Position numbers and translations under genes: made by a program. From NCBI GenBank assembly GCA_017405865.1, contig JAFQZN010000007.1, forward strand, positions 1 to 64,000: DNA of 64,000 nucleotides, read 5' to 3'. Under the pieces are notes generated by a model. It searched no databases, was not told the origin of the DNA, and saw only the letters and a list, made by a program, of their open reading frames with translations. This document shows positions 15,101 through 23,700 of this stretch, piece by piece. Within the stretch, counting starts at the first letter, position 1, and each line of letters starts with the position of its first letter. This DNA comes from Oscillospiraceae bacterium (lineage in GTDB: Bacteria > Bacillota > Clostridia > Oscillospirales > Oscillospiraceae).

Positions 15101-17382
15101 TGCTGCCTTCCGATCGTCGCCTCCAGAATGACATTGTCCTCTCCGGTGGACTTTCCGATCCGCAGCGTGCCGCCGTTGTCGGAAGACCTTTCCGCATAGA
15201 TCGCGGCAGCCCGGCAGTTGTCTTCACTGTCTACGCTCATATATCCGCTGCAATTGATGTAAAGCTCCGCCCGGTCGATATAGACATTTCTTGCGTGAAT
15301 ACCGTACCGCAGGGAGCTGATGTAAAGCGTCGGTCGGTTGACGGGGTCGTCAAAATAGAGGTCGCCGTCATAATTGCATTCAATGCCCGTCAGGGTAATG
15401 TTTTCAAACCGCAGCGTGCCGTCGCCGATGATGCGGAGGTTGCCCTTGTTCAGGTTGACGCCGTAATCACCGCTTCGACCGCTGCCGCTTTCTGCGCCCA
15501 CGATGTTCTCGCCGCTGACCACAAGCGTCAGCGTTGCATTCTCATTGAAGAAAATATGGCTGTTTCCGTAAAAGCTGCTGCCATAATAGGACCGGATCGT
15601 TGCACCGTCCAGATAGAGGGTATGCGCGCCCGGGTCATAGCGCACCGTGCCGTCGCCCAAAACGTCGTTTCTGTTTGCGACCGTGACCTGCACACCGCCG
15701 ACCCAGATTTCATAGGTCGTGCCGATCGACTCCGTTCCGGGGCGCAGAGAGACCGTCGTTGCCGCGCTGCCCGTTTCCGCATCGCGGATCGTGTTATGGC
15801 TGCTGTTATACGGCAGGTAGCTTTCCGGCAGCAGGACCTGCATCGCGCCGGAAATATCGAGGCTGCTCTTCGCATAAAGGCCGCAGCCGCCGGGAGCGGC
15901 GGCATAGACCGTCGCGTTATTTTTCCATTCTGTTTCGTTCGAGCCGATCTGCAGGATGCCGTCGCTCTGCCCGTCTCCTGCCGCCCGGACGGCGGCATAG
16001 TCCGAAGGTTCTTCCTCTGCGTCGGCTGTCCCTGTGACCGAAGCGTTCAGATCCACGTTCCAGAGGTAGACGCTGCGCGCAAGGAGCGCATTCTGCCCGG
16101 CGTTGAGCGTCAGCGTCGGCTGCAAGGAGGTATCGCTTTCGTCGAAGTAAACGTTCCCGTCGCACTGAATGCCGAAGGAAGAACCGCCGAGCTGCAGCGC
16201 GCCGCTGCCGCGGACGTGAAGATTTCCTGCGTTCGCGGTTACGATCCCGCTTTGCATCCCGGTCGAAGAGACTGTGCTGCCGCTTGCCAGATCAATATAG
16301 AGCTCCGGCAGGGTGCTGTAGATCGCGCAGTCCGGCATCCCGTCGGGCATGGACTGATCGAGCGTCAGCTCCCCGCTCAAGTACAGGGTATTGGTCTGTG
16401 CGTCAAACGAGCAGCCCGAAAGGCCGGGAATGCCGTCCTTGTTCTGCATCGTCACCTGTACGCCGTTGATCCACAGATCATAGCTTTCCAGATCATACGG
16501 GATCAAGGAACGCGGACGGATGCTGACGTTGACGGCGCGGGTATCGGTGCTGTCCAGTACGGTTACGGACTCCCCTTCTGTGCCGTATATCCTGCCGCCG
16601 TTCGGCTGGGCGAGCAGCTCATCCTCGGCAAGCAGGATCGAGCCCTTCGCGTACAGCGCCCAGCAGTCGGCTGCCGCTCCGGCGTCACAGACTGCCGTCA
16701 GCTCGGCGACGCTGTCCGTCCCGCCGGAAAGATTACCGACGCTGATCGTATTGGGCTCTTCGCCGCCGGCATAGCTGTAGGCGCAGATGGCGGCGTACTT
16801 GCACACGGCGGTAGAGTTTTCCCTGGAGTCATAGGCAGAGCACCGGCTCACCGCAGTGAGCTTTGCATTGCCGAGATAGACGCTTCCCACGCGCATACCG
16901 TACTGACCGCCCTCGACAAGTACCGTCGTGCAGTCCGTCGGCTCGTCAAAATAGACGTAACCTGTCTGACTGATCACACCGGCATAGCTCCCGCTGACAT
17001 GCAGCGTTCCGCTGCCGCGAATTCGGAAGTCTCTGTAATCCGATTTGATTCCGTAGGGAGTACCGGCAGAGATCGCGCCAACCTCATTTTCGCCACCGAC
17101 GACGATGATCAGCTCCTGACCGGAGCCATTGTAGATGACTGCCGAGGACTTTGTCCCGCTCGTCAAGGAAGCGTTATTCAGGTACAGCGTAAATGTATCC
17201 GGGTCAAAGGACACCGTGCCGTCACCCATTACATCATCCTTGTTTTCGCTCGTCACCTGCTGCCCGCTGATCCAGAGATCATAGGCCGTTTCTGCATATG
17301 CAGGCAGATGCAGTCCGGACAGGCAGCCAAGCACGAGCACAAGGGTCAGCGCCAGGCTCAAGACGCGCTTAAAATGCTTCAT
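9154..17382 (-). CDS. Giant secreted repeat protein (2742 aa)
   Basis: A Sec signal peptide (MKHFKRVLSLALTLVLVLGC start, cleavage after AYA near residue 30) leads into five copies of a 200-300-aa beta-rich unit opening with a YDLWINGxQVTxxNKDD-like motif and a TLYL strand, then repeated parallel-beta-like glycine-rich stretches (residues 30 to about 1340); a sixth copy sits near residue 1811. About ten copies of a 70-90-aa repeat of the InlB-B/Listeria-Bacteroides type follow (GYxxxxxTVTD ... SFVMPAxDVTVTPxF). The last ~285 residues form a domain with YFVGNSLTLAGDIGINFYVQ, seen in other clostridial surface proteins as far as I can recall. There is no SLH, LPXTG or transmembrane anchor, so it may be released or held by the neighbour. 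AGGAGG precedes the ATG, 60 bases after the GG peptide. Role inferred as adhesion or glycan binding. Confidence 0.85.
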   Translation of the reverse strand: MKHFKRVLSLALTLVLVLGCLSGLHLPAYAETAYDLWISGQQVTSENKDDVMGDGTVSFDPDTFTLYLNNASLTSGTKSSAVIYNGSGQELIIVVGGENEVGAISAGTPYGIKSDYRDFRIRGSGTLHVSGSYAGVISQTGYVYFDEPTDCTTVLVEGGQYGMRVGSVYLGNAKLTAVSRCSAYDSRENSTAVCKYAAICAYSYAGGEEPNTISVGNLSGGTDSVAELTAVCDAGAAADCWALYAKGSILLAEDELLAQPNGGRIYGTEGESVTVLDSTDTRAVNVSIRPRSLIPYDLESYDLWINGVQVTMQNKDGIPGLSGCSFDAQTNTLYLSGELTLDQSMPDGMPDCAIYSTLPELYIDLASGSTVSSTGMQSGIVTANAGNLHVRGSGALQLGGSSFGIQCDGNVYFDESDTSLQPTLTLNAGQNALLARSVYLWNVDLNASVTGTADAEEEPSDYAAVRAAGDGQSDGILQIGSNETEWKNNATVYAAAPGGCGLYAKSSLDISGAMQVLLPESYLPYNSSHNTIRDAETGSAATTVSLRPGTESIGTTYEIWVGGVQVTVANRNDVLGDGTVRYDPGAHTLYLDGATIRSYYGSSFYGNSHIFFNENATLTLVVSGENIVGAESGSGRSGDYGVNLNKGNLRIIGDGTLRFENITLTGIECNYDGDLYFDDPVNRPTLYISSLRYGIHARNVYIDRAELYINCSGYMSVDSEDNCRAAAIYAERSSDNGGTLRIGKSTGEDNVILEATIGRQQDKFYALYATTTLTITDTEHIVTPEGGGIGNNRTVIDRYGATAGTVRIEPQQAPAQVQSYDLWINGERVSVNNKDDLPGLEGCSFDPATNTLHLTGEIALDRPMVVNSIACAIYSKLPDLYIVLEDDCVASVSGHGNGIFAASGCNVHIRGGGTLQMYDITGAGISCVGRGGKIYFDGQDPDTQPTVEIEAQQNALIANFIYLWNVKLQAVVTSGGLSSGKTPIKAVSYTYYTNVAVYDGGVIEIGSDDPEAIWKNNAVVYATSPYADAILAEYKLYGSTVCSGSLTLSAGERVWTPNNTSIEREVGSLYCYYFKNTTTGGHCSTVYIAPSGEIPDTEIAYELWINGVQVTSENADFLPGMGGSYYDPLENTLYLSGRITANGTTDGKPDAPIYTTMQNLTIVLDFGRTELCSEEHNYGIYATGNLRIIGGGMLTVSNAAREGIHVGGTLTIEDPESAPSVNVYARQYAIRAGMLNLKACDLNAIVLSTNTAGSDSSVSNAAILADNITIGTYSSEVYENNVTVYASCDVSGGYAIYAKNSALMLSSYVDVIKPVSHSWSGGHYVLDGNGDPARIVSIAPKTYYIIEIDDSTDGGVIELVDHIDGRAFPGSTVTYRIVPEDGCRRESVTIYYSDEAATSYMLTGDSFVMPSEDVFLTATFYVYGHAVNVENVVGGTAQADCRRADPNTTVTVSATPDTGYRWVGMTVIGESGSEIPTQGNHFTMPDEDVTVTPIFQKINYSISIYDGGNSYGIVTADRSTATIGDTVTLTLNIEPGFQLEYITAEAPLIDQTVTLRRTGETTYQFTMPAASVNIRAGFERATFEIAVAPMEHGAMSVKYNNQETTAVAYERTVYLTPSPESGYELKSLTVTRDNDPQTAVNLYREGGISRRYYFYMPASNVTVTAVFGPIGQPITVNVTGSGTVVPNKDVVPAGEQVTLTVTPEDGWALGTLHVFNSGSEEITVSEDYTFTMQSLPATVEAVFVHVDHSYAEPVWTWNGNSAAASFTCTVCGQEETVEATITTQELPGQTDVTATVTFAGEVYTDTKTTYKTWNIYVGGVRITGTNYTDILGDGTVAYDPVTNTLSLTNAQIEVQKISGEAFGIRYNENTNDTTQLPLRIELNGSNTITDAQPDEEVTEVYGLCAYASSPGYVITGTGSLDVTIQADNEAIRYYGIHVRKALTVDGASVTVNVPGTASSVGVDLIYNDSILHLVNGASMQISVGSHADTAAMASNRNVACLDVTAGCTFVARADSRAFHERVGDQIERVNLTDETKACGVLVSEENDRESAAAWDESTALSSYKYVAIPAIARTVTFAAAEGGTAGMDRETVYDGQTVTLTAAPAAGYTFSHYTVTDALDQTVELATENSFVMPAADVTVTPSFTPIDYTVTVLEAANGTVSVSGDPNRAHVGNTITLTAGPAVGYILQGYTVTDENGQPVALATEDSFIMPACNVTVEAAFTLADYTVQFSTAPGGSASATPNPAHMGDTITLTADAAEGYRFSEFTVTDASGQPVELVTENTFVMPASDVTVTPRFAAIDYTISVLPTSNGSVTVSQSTAHIGDAIVFTVTPAEGCALQTLTVYDFSYHTYELTDNTLVMPAANLIVVATFTPAPYSITIAETQHGSVTASQSIAAAGSRITLTVTPESGYVLGGLTVADAEGAALAVMNDQFTMPASNVTVTASFLEANPTVKYFVGNSLTLAGDIGINFYVQLNDVPQDTAKIVFTWGRGLTKTVTFDDLTPDSSLRYKTSVQVAAAEMTDTVTAKLYDAQKLVAEQQYSVAQYARYVLGAKDEALLPLVENDLTKVGHLRALCKAMLIYGAKSQLQFDYNVYALADQGLAYSLDDVNTLNTTTFPDGFAEACGIRYYGSSLVLDSKTSYRLYFTVTDQQKLDALTVKLGSDKLTYGVRDDYIYFEIPDIAAAYVFKDHTLTFGDISITANAGEYLINVFDSGDQTLQNVVKALYWYSMAAKTYFDVE

Positions 17383-17442
17383 AAAGGTTGCCTCCTGAAG
17401 GTAGTTTTCTTTACTGCTTCATTTCCCCGCAGACAACAAGGA

Positions 17443-17670
17443 TCACGGATTGGGGAAAACCGGATAGTCGTGCTCTTCGACGGTAGGATTCTCTTCCCAT
17501 TCGCTGGTCCCGCCGACGACCTGCTCCAGCTCGTTCGGGTCCAGCTCCCGAATGCTCTCCAGCGTGGCGTTTGCCTCGTTGAGCGCATCCTTTGCAGCGT
17601 TCAGCGCCTCGGTCGCCTTCTGCACGGCGATCTGCGCCTGTGTGCTCAGCTTTGTTTTCTTGCTATCCAT
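17443..17670 (-). CDS. 75-aa double-glycine leader peptide, probable NHLM/C39 export substrate
   Basis: The leader is helical and Ala/Lys/Glu-rich (MDSKKTKLSTQAQIAVQKAT start). It ends in ELDPNELEQVVGG, a textbook double-glycine motif with hydrophobic residues at -4 and -7 relative to the cut, as recognised by C39 peptidases. Cleavage after G54 would free a 21-residue peptide beginning TSEWEENP and ending YPVFPNP: acidic, Pro- and aromatic-rich, with no Cys and few Ser/Thr, so unlike a lanthipeptide or a disulfide bacteriocin. An excellent AAAGGAG site precedes the ATG. It lies between the two giant surface-protein genes, and the divergent operon encodes a C39-peptidase NHLM exporter, the obvious processing partner. 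Modification and target are unknown. Confidence 0.8.
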   Translation of the reverse strand: MDSKKTKLSTQAQIAVQKATEALNAAKDALNEANATLESIRELDPNELEQVVGGTSEWEENPTVEEHDYPVFPNP

Positions 17671-17729
17671 GTTAAAATCTCCTTTCGATTGCTTTGAACT
17701 ACTGTTTGCTCACGTCCGTTTTTTGGCTT

Positions 17730-17771
17730 CCGCGCCCGGACTTCGCAGCTTGGCGAAGCCCGGGGCGCGGG
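17730..17771 (-). terminator. Intercistronic GC hairpin after the SLH giant gene
   Basis: The plus strand reads cgcgcccgg, then cttcgc / gcgaag pairing, then cccggggcgcg: a long, very stable stem between the SLH gene stop and the GG-peptide ribosome site. No T run follows on the minus strand, so it may stabilise or partly attenuate the message rather than terminate fully, giving different levels of the peptide and the giant proteins. Confidence 0.5.
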
Positions 17772-17775
17772 TATG

Positions 17776-20700
17776 CTATTTTTCTTCCGAATAGCGGTAA
17801 AGGAAGGTCACGATCTCGCCGCGCGTGCAGCGCTTATCCGGCGAGAAGGTCGTTTCGGAGGTCCCCGTTGTGATCTCCTGCTCCACCGCCCAGAGAACGG
17901 GTTGATAATAGAATGCGGTCTCCGTCACGTCCGAGAACGGATTGCTCGCCGAAGCAGCGGGACTGCCTGCCATGCGATGCAGGAAGGTCACGAATTCGCC
18001 TCTCGAGCAGGTCTTTTCCGGGCTGAAGGTCGTTTCGGAGGTGCCGAGGGTGATGCCCTGTTCCGCCGCCCAGCGTACCGCTGCGGCATAATAGCTGCCC
18101 TCTGCAACATCTGTAAACGCAGTGCCGCTGCCCACAGGCTCCGGTTTGCCTGCGGCTCTCCACAGGAAGGTAACGACCTGCGCTCTGGTTGCCTCACCGT
18201 CGGGGGCAAAGGTCGTTTCCGTTACGCCCGCCGTGATCTGCGGGTCATGGTGATACGCCCACAGCACGGGATCATAGTAGAATTTGTCCTCTGCCACGTC
18301 GGTAAACGGATTATTCTGCGGCTGTGCGCCGTCCTTCACGGTCAGATGGACCGCAACCGTGGCACCTGTGGCTGCATGGGTCGCATAGATCTCCGTTTCA
18401 CCCGCCGCTGCTGCGGTCAGGGTCTTCCCCTCCACGGCAGCGACAGCAGGATCTGCCACGCTGTAGGTCACGTCGCTGCCGCCCACATAATCGGGCAGCT
18501 CCAGAGAGGCGTTGAGCTGCAGCTGCTGTCCGACGTTCATCGTCACGTCTTTGCCGTCCAGCAACGTAAAGTGCAGCGGGCGTGTCAGGCTGAACTCTGC
18601 AATCGCATCGGCTCCGATCGTTCTGCGCACCGTCTCGCGCAGGGCAGGCTCTGCAAAGGGAACCACATGGCTCACGTCAACAACGGCTTTGATATAGCCG
18701 AAGCGCGCAAGCACCGCAGCCGGCACGTCCAGCACAAGATCCAGCGCACAGGTTTCGCCCGGGCGGAGCGTCGGCGCGTTCTCACGATAGAGCACGCACT
18801 CCTCGTCCGTAAAGGCATCGGGCAGATCGTACGGCCCGGACAGGACGACGGAAAGCTCCTCATCCGCTTTTGTCGCTGCGTTGCCGATATTGGTCAGCGT
18901 TCCGACCAGGTGGAAGCCGTCGTCTGCCTGATAGGTCCGCACCTCGGTGAACCGGTAATTGGCGCTGGCTTCAAAGGCTTCTGTTTCATAGCTGTATACG
19001 TCGCTGTATTTGTTTTCCTTGGTGTCGACGCGCAGGGTCATACCGTCGAATTGCCCCGGCACCGTCCACTCGAAGGTCAGATCCTCCGTTTCGTTCGGTA
19101 GCAGCCGCGTTTCAGATGCATAGCTCCAGATCTTCTCCTCGTCTTCGCCCCTGACGGCGTAGACGTCGACGCTGTAGCCCTCAGCGGTGGTAAGTCCGTT
19201 GTTGCCGATCGTCAGCGTTGCATTCAGCTTATCTCCGGGCTGCGCCTGTGTCACCGGCGTCTGCATCAACGTGCCGTTTTCGTCTGTCTTGCTCTGCGCG
19301 AAGGTCAGGGTCACCTTGTCGGTCACGACGGAGCCGCAGGGCGCCAGCGTGGTGGCGGCAAGGCGCATATCGGAGACCTTCAGCGGCTCATCCGCGTCGT
19401 CGGTCACTTCCATTTTGTATTGATTGTGAACGAGCAGCAGATCGTCTCCCACGAGGGTGATCGCGACCTCGTCATTCTGTACGCCGGATTTGGTGAGCTG
19501 ATAGGGCTTGGACCAGCTCGTCGTCTTGTCCAGCTCGGCGTCTGCAACTACGTTGTAGCCGACAGCGAAGACCTCCTGCGCACCGACGACGTCGTCCGCG
19601 CTGCCGCGAACCGCTTCGGTCCACAGAACGTAGATTCTGCCCTGCGCATCCTGCGCTACGCGGAAGTTTGCCATCTGGTTGTTCTGCTCGGAGGTTTCCT
19701 TGGCGGTTGTGACCAGGACCGGGGTCGCGGCAGTAGCGCCGGAGCCGTCATCCTTGACAATCAGCGTGCCGTCCGGGTTGATGCCCTCTCGGAGCAGGTT
19801 GGATACGTCGATATAGCACACGTTGCCGTTGCGGTACCAGAAGAGCTTGGTCGCCGCTCCCTCCTCGCCGCGATCGGTGCGGACAAACTGCGGCAGCGCG
19901 TCCGCCACAACGTCGTTCGTCAGATTGATGCGGCGGTAGGTGTAGTGGTTTTGGAAGGAATATACCTGCAGCAGTAGCTCCTTGTCGGTATCGGTATCGT
20001 TGCTCGAATCGCGGTCCACCGTATAGGCATAGACGGCAAGACCGTTGTAGCCGATGGCGGTGAAGTCCGGGATCGCGTAGTATTCGCGCCCGCCGTCCGG
20101 CGTTTCAAAGGTCGGAGCGTCGAGGAAGCGCTGCCCGCAGAAGTTGTCGATCAGATACTGCTGGGATGCAGGATCGCTGATCTCTCCTTCATAGAACTCA
20201 TCGGTCATCCACTTGTCCTTCGCGCCGTCGTAGGGCAGATAGCAGATCACGGAGTCGTTGACATAGGGATTGGCGAGCTCTGCGCCGTCCGCCGTGGCGG
20301 AGCCGGACTTGATATAGTAGACGATGGCGTCGCCGCTTTCCGTATCGCAGACGACGGTGGGGTTGGCGTCATAGTAGTGCCGCGCCGCAGTCTCGCCGGC
20401 AGCAACGCGCTGATCCTTGGTAAGGCGCTGCGTTTCGCCGACCGTCACGGTGCCGTCCTCCCCGATTTCAGCAAAGGCCGCGAAGATCTCCATCTGCCGC
20501 AGATAGTCTGCCATGGCAGTCTCTTCGTCAATGTCGTTTGCCTCGGTGGAGACCCAGGCGAGCAGCACGCGCCCGTCGCTGGTTTCGGCGATCGAGGGCT
20601 GGAAGTCGGCGGTGCCGTCGTTCGAGACTGGGATCGGCTCCTTCCATACGCCGTCTTTGTAAGTCGTGATCATCAGCGTCGTGCGCTGATAGGGTCCCTT

Positions 20701-23700
20701 GGCTGGATCGTTGGCGAGGTATGCCAGCACGACGGTTCCGTTTTTCAGCGTGATGAGCTGCGGCTCTGCGTGCTCGTAGCCGTTCTCCACCAGCGTGTAG
20801 GTCTGCTTCGGCGTAAAGGCGCCGCGCTTGGCAGTGCTCTCGCCGACCCACTCGGAGGTCTCGTCGCTTCCGCTCCGCAGGCGGAAGTCGCCGACGACAC
20901 GGCTCTCCTCCATCGGGATGCCCCTGGTGTCGGAGCGCTTCTCGAAGTCCTCAAACTTGCCGAATTTCCAGTGGTGGAATTTATACCAGATCGGAATGGT
21001 GGTAAGGAAGGCGTCGATCAGCAGGCCGCCCTTCAGATCCAGGAAAACGCCCCAGTCGCGGATCCCCTCCACGTCGGACGGCTCGTAGTTCACGATGGCG
21101 TCGAACGCGAGGGCAACACGAATGCCGATCGTCCCGCACAGGCCGACGCCCAGACTGATCTGAACGGTGCCGTAGCCCATGATGGACCAGTTGAATTCGT
21201 CGTTGAACTGGCTTTCAAATTTGATCTGCGGCTTTGTGGTCGCGTCGTCGAAGGTGATGATCTCGGGCGGCCTTTCGTCGCGCTGAACGCCGAAGAAGCC
21301 CAAGCCCGTGACAGTGATCTCGATGCCGAAATAGGCGGGAATAAAGATCACAGGCAGGATCGTGTACCATGCCTTCTTAAAGCCTACGGTAATGCTGACA
21401 TAGCCGCCGATGCCGCTGAAAATAAAGTCCTCGACCGAAGTTCCGCTGCTGTCCGTGCAGTTCATATAGAAGAAATCGAAGTAGACGCCCACGACGAATT
21501 GAAAGCGCCATTGCGCCGCGCCGAGGCTGGCAACATCCCTCGTTCCGTTCTTGACCTGCTCTCCGATCTGGTTGAACGCCATATCCCAGGTCTCCGTGAG
21601 CCCGTTGAGGAAGGTGTCGAAGGGATGCGCCATGGAGAAAAGCCTTCCCCATTGCGTGCCGTCGTCGCCCTTGTATTTTGAGATCGGTGTCTCCATATCC
21701 TTTGCAAAGATTTTGTCCAGGATCTGCGTCACGGAAACGCCGATGTAGATGCGGTAGCCCCGGTCGACCTGCATGTAGCCGATGTTCACGAACGGGAACT
21801 GGAAATTCATGCCCACATTCGAGAGCAGATCGAAGTTGGCAAATTCAAACTGGATCGGATCGGTCAGTCCCTGCTTGACCGGGACCGCATATTCAGGGGG
21901 CGGATAGATGGTCAAGCCGGTGTTGACGTCGGAGTAGGTGAACTCCTTGACCTTCGTTGTCGTCACCGGGTCGAGATAATTTGCATTCAACTCGTTGAGC
22001 AGCTCCTGCGGGAACTCCATCTGGCCAACCTCGTCGAGCAGGTCGGTCGTCAAGCGCAGATAGTAAGTGTCGCCCGGTTCGACGGCGAAGATGACTGTTT
22101 CATCCTTCTTCGCCTGCTCGTAATCCGGCTGCGTGGGGACGGCCATATCCATCACACGCACGACGTAGGGCAGCGTACACGTGAATTCATACTCGCCCGT
22201 AACGGTGTCCACCGTTGCCTTGGTCGACACGTCCCAGACGCGGCGCTCCCTGCCGGCAGCGTCGCGGGTCACCAGCTGCACCGAGAGCGGCTTTTCATAC
22301 ATGGTCTTGCTGATCAGCTGTCCATCCTTGTCGGTGATCTGCGAGGTGTATACCACAGGCTTTGCATAGACCTTGAAGGTCATCCTGTCGTTGCTCGTGG
22401 TCTTCATGGGAATCAGCCCGTCATAATCCGCCTGGTCGCAAACCACGCGCACCGAGCCGTAAATCGGCGAAAGCACCGGACTGAGGCCGGAATCGAAGGT
22501 CTGCGATATGTCGATCTCGCTTTTCTTTGCCAGCACGACGTCCTTGAGCACGGATGCGCCGTTGGCAGAGATCAGGCACCGCACACGGTAGCGCGTGGGG
22601 TTGGTCGGGATCTTCATGGTATTGGTGCTCAAATGACCTTCCTCGTCCGTCACTGCATACATCGTTCCGGCTGCGATCGCCGCGCCGGCGGCAGGTCTGG
22701 CCGAGGCGCCGCCGGAGTCCCGCGAGCGCAGATTATAGTCCATGTAGGTCAGTGTGCCGGTCAGCCTTGTCTCCGAGGCTGCCGTCGCCAGCGTCAGCTG
22801 GATGACATTCTCCTCGGGCCTACCGGCGACGCCGCTTTCAAAGATGAAGCTGTCGCCCACATAGCGGTAGCCGCTGTAGACCGTCCAGATGCAGACCAGA
22901 TTGCTGTTCTTCGGCGTGGCGGCGATGTTGTAGACCCTGCCCGGAATGGTCTTCTCGGGTGAAGCGATCACATACTCGGTGTATGCGCCGTTCCGGGTGC
23001 CTTCCAGCTTGAACAGACCGCTGTCTTCAAACTTGGAGACGTCGGTGGTCTTGACCTGAACAATGATCTGATTGTCCTTCTCGGTAAAAACAGGCTGGAT
23101 CACCAGCTCCTGGTAGCTCAGGCGTTTGCCCTTGCTGGCGAAATAGATGGGCTGGTCGTTACTGAAATACAGTGAGCCGTGGGTGAAATTTTTGTCAGCC
23201 TTGTCGAACTTGAAATCATAGTTTACGCCGACGCGCTGGTAGTCAGTCTCATAGCCCGCGCCGACCCGCAGATCGGTGATCGCGAGCGTATCGCCCACGT
23301 GGATGCCGGGAATGTCAAGGGAGTCCTTTGCCGCAAGCCAGTAATCCGTGCCGCTGATCGTGTAGCAGATCGGGAAGTCCAGCGGATTCTGCAGTGTAAC
23401 CTTCGCGTCGATATATTCAAATACCGGTCGCAAGGCGATGTCGCCGTAGGTGGGATAGTTGAAGCTGACGTTGTTCTTATAGAAATTTTCAATGTTGGGG
23501 TCGCTTTTGTATGTATTCAGCAGGTTATCGTTCGGGAGCAACACGCCGGAGTTGAAGACGAACATTTGCGACAGCATGCCTTTCGTCAGATCAAGCTCGA
23601 CGGTGTTCATGGATTTGTTCGTGACAGTTGCCACGCGAATGACGCCTCTGCTCGGGTCGCCGCCGGGGATGTAGTCCAGTCCCGTCAGCGCTGCGTAGCG

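Noticed and set aside
9154..17382. Periodic repeats that might be mistaken for a CRISPR array
   Set aside because: Periodicity is in coding repeats of 200-900 bases with diverged copies; no 25-40-base identical repeats with unique spacers and no cas genes.
10222..17697. Very long open frames on the plus strand (728 aa at 10,222-12,408 and 1309 aa at 13,768-17,697)
   Set aside because: They lie antisense to the giant repeat protein, whose codon bias leaves few stops on the opposite strand. They lack ribosome sites and show Arg/His/Gly-rich, repetitive translation mirroring the sense repeats.
17730..17771. Strong intrinsic terminator separating the SLH gene from the GG peptide
   Set aside because: The hairpin is stable but no T run follows on the minus strand and no new promoter was seen before the peptide, so full termination is not supported.
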